A stretch of 64,000 bases of DNA from Paragonimus westermani (Eukaryota > Platyhelminthes > Trematoda > Plagiorchiida > Troglotrematidae): NCBI GenBank assembly GCA_008508345.1, contig QNGE01002662.1, forward strand, positions 42,954 through 106,953. Reading direction: 5' to 3'. The translations under genes were made by a program, and so were the position numbers. Under the pieces are notes generated by a model. The model did no database searches, was not told the origin of the DNA, and saw only the letters and a list, made by a program, of their open reading frames with translations. How positions within the stretch are numbered: position 1 is the stretch's first letter; each line of letters begins with the position of its first letter. Shown piece after piece: positions 59,644-64,000 of the stretch.

Positions 59644-61376
59644 GTATCACTATTGTCTTCTCGTTTATTAGATGCCAACGCGATGTAGAACAAACATTTA
59701 CTATCACCACCCTGTTTACATAAACATTCCAATCCGCGGAAACCACTGTTAGTTTGATAGTTGATGCTGACCACAGTTAACTGATTGGTTTACACACCCA
59801 ACTAGTGATGCCAGACAAAGTGCTAACGTTTCGCATTGCCTCGCTTCTGGTCATTTTGGTTAATGGTACAATAAACAAATGCCATGTATCTGATACTGGC
59901 AATATTCTACACGAAGTAGTTTTCACACGATTTTCAATGGTTCCTTGCAGTATATTGCAACCCGCATTATTAGTACTTTACATAGCAGTTCACAGTGACC
60001 ATCTCCGACGCAGTATGCCATGAAATATGGACAACGAGAACTGCTAGCATCTAAGTGGAGCCAGTTAAATGAAGTCGAGAACGACCAGTGGCATTTATTT
60101 TCACGACATTCATTTTGGAATCAAATATTCACAGCTGGACTTATCCACATTAAAATTCATGAGGTGACTGCAAATCCGGAGAACCACACAGGGGAAGTTA
60201 AGTCGAACTGAGCCAACTTCTTCAGCATCTAGTGCACTAACAACTGGCGTAAAAAAGGGTGTAGTCCGGACCTGGTTAGACCTAATTGAAAGATAAGTGC
60301 GTGGAGCTAACGACAAAATCATTAAAGAAGTGCACAGTGGTTGGTTCAACCTACAGAATAAAACCGCAGTTGATAAGCCATATTAAAGTGAATAATATGA
60401 GCAATTAATCGTTAGTACTGGAATCAAAGAGTAGACACTAGAGCGGATTAAATTATTGAACTCTATACCACATCTAACAGACTTTGTAACAAATATTTTG
60501 ATAGATCTAGTAATGTGTGTTGCGTTATTATGCACTCTATTCAGTAGAGACGTTCTACGCATCCGCGTTTCCTTGTCCGGTCGTTCCATTGCTTTTCTAT
60601 TCGGTAAAACGTACACAAGAACACCGGGTGTGACGTAAATAACAGGTTACCCCTCCCCCGTAATCACGAAAATGTTGGTGATATTGAAAAACTTCGTCAC
60701 CTCCCAAAAATTATTCGAAACCAACATATTTCTGAATAGCGTTAAAAAGAACTGCGACACTTTACTAGAAAGTTAAATTCAGTGAGTATGAATAAAAACT
60801 AGTTAAATACTACTACAATTGAAAGAACGGTTTGTGGACGGGTCTTTTGCAACCGAATTTGGTAGATCATGCCAATTTCACGTATCCTACTTGCCTTGTA
60901 GTGACACTTGGAACGCCTCAACTGTAAGAAATTAATTACATTGTAAAGCGTAATGTAAGAAAAATATGCGAATTAAGTTTTTGGTTGAAAAAAATAATCA
61001 AAGTGAGTGCTCTTTTTGAAAATTTTCAGTTCACTAAAATTTTACAGAAGTGCTGAGCGTGCATCTGTTGGGAAATGCTAATCTTGATCTACATACTAAT
61101 ACTGTTGATTTTATCCAAATCAACCCCATTGCTGCGAACAATGAGCAAGCCTGGAGTAGCATTTTATTCGCTAAAGCTGTGTACTCGAAGCCAATCCGGT
61201 ACTGAATGAATTCATCGCATTAACCTGTACTGTGCCAAAGATCTGGTGGTTACACTAAGGAAAATGTTGACTTATTTCAGTTCGTCAAATCGATAATACC
61301 ACCAATTTAAAACGCCAACTGTTTAGCAACTGGCATCGCTTTGTTATCTAGGCACCGGTGAACCTTCTTCTTTCAG
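59644..61376. other. No recognised gene
   Basis: Only short overlapping frames (for example 59805-60023 and 60020-60211, +) without recognisable domains. Confidence 0.45.
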
Positions 61377-61483
61377 GAAAACAGAGACGTAACCAATTAG
61401 CTCGCCACAGAGCTGACTATATTCACGAATTAAAAAAGTTGTGCAGTCACAATGTAAACTACGAAAAAAAGTTTTGTTTAAAA
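61377..61483 (+). CDS. Candidate internal exon, basic helical segment
   Basis: A clear acceptor (ACCTTCTTCTTTCAG) opens a frame reading GKQRRNQLARHRADYIHELK, then KLCSHNVNYEKKFCLK, up to a modest donor AAA|GTTAAAG. It is basic and probably helical; no family is recognised. The frame stays open to 61726, but the part after the donor is hydrophobic and less protein-like. Confidence 0.28.
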
Positions 61484-62003
61484 GTTAAAGAAGAGCGTTT
61501 AAAAGGAAGTGGGCTGATTTTATGGGAATGGATTCTTTTGTTATTTTTAGTTAGGTTTAACTCTAAATTGAAATCGGCGTCATTTTTCCATCCTTCTTCA
61601 CTTCACCCAACAACAGTTTCAATTGCTTGGAAAGTCTCATTTTTTGAGAAGTTACACTGGGTCTTCTTTCTCTGTGTACTGTTGGTGAAAATGGCAGAAT
61701 ATCATTTCGACGTCTATGAAAGATGACTGAGTTATACACAAACCAGCGTGTGTACGTACCTTGGTTCATATGTTACAAGACAGTGGGGTGCACGTCCGGC
61801 ACATGTAAACTCCATAGATGATCTCAAATATCAACAGATACGGGATTCGAAAGGGGCAAACAGATCGTTTGGAGTACACGGCTTGTAGATATGTACGCTG
61901 TCTGGGCTGGACGCCGTTGAGAACTTTTTACAGATTATTTTGACGACAATGTTTATCGTGATTAAGTGGAGTATACTAGTTAACTCAATTTGTTCTCGTT
62001 CAG

Positions 62004-62273
62004 GAAGGGTTCCCTTTGACAGCCATGCAGAAAGTTTGGAGGATATTTGTAGATTCAGTCTATAGGTCAATCTGTCATTTATCTGGTACGCAAACTTGTA
62101 ATCTCCGTTGTAGGCCGAATGACTGCAGAGATTTTTGCACAGAACTCTTACATATTATATCAGGCTGGTTAAAAAGTAGTCACCCTCGCAAATTTGAACG
62201 TGTTCAGAAGTGTTTGTCTTGCTATCAGACTTACATCTCTTCACTTGTTAGATATGAGTATAACGCCCAATAG
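62004..62273 (+). CDS. Candidate exon of a cysteine-containing protein
   Basis: After the acceptor TTTGTTCTCGTTCAG the phase-0 frame reads EGFPLTAMQKVWRIFVDSVY, then CNLRCRPNDCRDFCTELL and VQKCLSCYQTYISSL. It is open for 89 codons to a TAG. Regular Cys spacing (CNLRC, NDC, DFC, KCLSC) suggests a structured domain, but I cannot name it. An internal CTG|GTACGC near 62080 is an alternative donor that would end the exon earlier. Confidence 0.32.
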   Translation, partial: EGFPLTAMQKVWRIFVDSVYRSICHLSGTQTCNLRCRPNDCRDFCTELLHIISGWLKSSHPRKFERVQKCLSCYQTYISSLVRYEYNAQ

Positions 62274-62826
62274 ACATATGTTTATATCCCACTGTTTTAT
62301 ATTTCCTAGCATGTTAAGCAAGTTAACTGAGCAGAATAGTTCGGTACCTATTAGAAAAACTTATGAGAGCGGCCGTGTGTTACCGAGTTTTAACAACTGG
62401 TTCGACATATATATTTATAGGACACCCAAACTTTGGGTGATCACGAGGTAAGGTCTAGGAGTTCCTATCGAATGTTCGACGGAAACTTCAATGTAGTTAT
62501 GGGTGACTGTTCTGAAGCAAACTACATCTAATTGTAGCGATCAGAGTTGTGTTAATAGGAAGTAATGATATTTTTACACAAGATTTTGTCACGTGGTTGA
62601 CATTTATTTACAAAGGGACGAAGAAAATGTCTGCTGACTAAAATCAAGTTGTAGTATTTATACTGACGTGCTCCTGAGTGACAGTTCGTTCACAGTAAGT
62701 TCACATTACTGCAACCGGCATTGTCATTTACTGGTAAACTGCTTGCGAGAGTGTCTTATACATGTCAGCGCTAGTTGTTTGGCGTTTACCAAGTCGACAA
62801 TGTTGCTTATAATTTTCCCTTGACAG

Positions 62827-62863
62827 ACGTGAATGACTGCTTGGAAAATTACTCTTACAACAG
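62827..62863 (+). CDS. Candidate EGF-like exon start
   Basis: The acceptor TTTTCCCTTGACAG is followed by ACGTGAATGACTGC. With a preceding G this reads DVNDC, the calcium-binding EGF start (DVNEC), in the phase-1 entry typical of EGF exons. The frame goes on as LENYSYNRCEKHNSFCCMQT. A strong donor, CAG|GTGTGAG at 62864, could end the exon after 37 nt. If it is not used, the frame stays open to 63098, but Cys 5 and 6 of an EGF domain are missing. Tentative. Confidence 0.25.
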
Positions 62864-64000
62864 GTGTGAGAAACATAACAGTTTTTGCTGCATGCAGACA
62901 TTAGAAGAAACTTTGTTACAAATTTTTGATAACAGAGCACTGGAGGTGGAATTAGTGTCGGGTTATGCTCTTATACACCGGTTAACCACAACGTACGAGC
63001 TCTGTTTGTTAACAAATTTCTTAACCTTGAAAAATGGCCTATATATTTTCGCACCCTGCAAGACAGTTAATCTACTTGAAATAGTTAAAACGGATTAGTT
63101 CTATCGTATGCGGTACATTTGATTAGTTACAAAACCAACAGTTGAATAATAAGTATCGTTAGGCAGTTGTCACTATTGTTTTTAACGTATTTAACCGACT
63201 GATTGTAAGCAGTATTCTACGTGTACTTTGGTTCACCCAAGTGAGTTTCACTCAGGGAGTAGATATAAATCTGTAGCGAACTGAGAGTTCCAAGGTTCGT
63301 CCAAAGTTAGCACGTTTCACCAAGCGCAGAAAAGAAATACTCAACGAAATGAAAGTTCTGCCTCAGAAAATTCATGCAATCTCCAGTTAGCTTTCAGAAG
63401 TGTTGTCCCAACTTATGTGAAAGTAAGTCGAGATATTGTTTCGGAACAATTCTCATGAATTCCCTCGACAAGTTCACAGAAAATGCGTTGTATGTATACA
63501 CGTTCTCACCAGAGTTTGTCTCGTTGTCTTCGCCAACTGCAACATCGCTAAATTTCCGCCATCTGGACATAGCCTATGTCTCATGAGGTAATTTTAACAT
63601 ACTTTATGATATAGTGCAGGAGAAAACGAAAACTCGGAGCGGCAAGTCAAAGTTTGCTTTTGAAAAATAACACACGGAGCGCGGAATGATAGCCGTTGCT
63701 AAGAAGAAACGTGCTCTGATTCAACCCATCAGCTCCACATACGGCCGTGTATTTTAAGTGATTTCAGAAGACTGATAAGCTGTTGAGATAACTCACTTGA
63801 ACAGTCCGCTTCAGTTGACAGCTCCTTATTGAGTGGCGTTTACTTACTTCTCAGATTCTTGTTATTTACCGATTTCTATCGGAGGTTTGCTGAAACCAAG
63901 GCTTCAGGCTCTCCGAAATTTTCAACGTTATTCAAATGAAACATTTGAGACCTTTCTTCTTAACTGAAAATCGTAGGTTTTTAACCTTAGGACCATCCTG
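62864..64000. other. No recognised gene
   Basis: Continuation of the open frame to 63098, then AT-rich DNA with a short open frame at 63374-63586 (+) that I do not recognise. Confidence 0.4.

Overview
The window is eukaryotic, transposon-rich DNA, not bacterial. Open frames are short. Recognisable coding stretches are mostly broken mobile-element genes. The only plausible host exons are short open frames bounded by GT/AG splice sites, some followed by AATAAA. No tRNA, rRNA, CRISPR, operon or bacterial promoter structure was seen. The best guess is a flatworm (platyhelminth), probably a digenean trematode. Supporting this is a short tRNA-like retroposon carrying a type I hammerhead ribozyme with a 3-bp stem III, the layout known from the schistosome alpha SINE. 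It sits beside a Mutator-like transposase with SWIM and PHD fingers, a Ty3/gypsy element with a two-knuckle gag, and CR1/Jockey-like LINE relics. The species cannot be fixed from this sequence alone.

Layout. 1-5 kb: no recognised gene. 5.37-6.13 kb: C-terminal part of a non-LTR reverse transcriptase (+). 8.3-8.7 kb: another LINE RT palm (-). 10.2-10.8 kb: TA-rich low-complexity DNA running into a three-copy 81-bp tandem repeat that contains a single N. 10.94-13.15 kb: Mutator-like transposase (-) with an N-terminal zinc-finger-like region, part of the catalytic core, a SWIM finger and a C-terminal PHD finger, broken by stops and a frameshift. 13.9-14.2 kb: LINE RT tail (+). 15.1-15.6 kb: LINE endonuclease end (-). 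17.15-22.75 kb: a decayed Ty3/gypsy element (-) with LTR-like ends and gag, protease, RT, RNase H and integrase remnants; its RT is split by a separate 1.6-kb element with palindromic, 11-bp-iteron ends that contains an 806-base assembly gap. 25.9-28.3 kb: two further truncated gypsy copies in tandem (-), apparently sharing one LTR-like repeat. 29.4-29.7 kb: the hammerhead SINE (+); a decayed sister copy lies at 35.3-35.5 kb.

From about 30 kb onward the DNA is AT-richer and nearly free of recognisable transposon coding sequence. It resembles intergenic or long-intron DNA. Several short candidate exons stand out: a cysteine-rich minus-strand pair at 39.27-39.48 and 38.33-38.56 kb with matching phase and a poly(A) signal; a B-box-like 76-nt exon at 51.9 kb; an EGF-like exon start at 62.8 kb; and possible exons at 36.4, 42.2, 55.9, 57.7, 59.2, 61.4 and 62.0 kb. 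These are splice-site and reading-frame predictions only.

The mobile elements are independent of each other; there is no pathway linking the genes. The most notable items are the intact-looking hammerhead ribozyme, the Mutator-PHD fusion, and the iteron-ended element nested in the gypsy RT.
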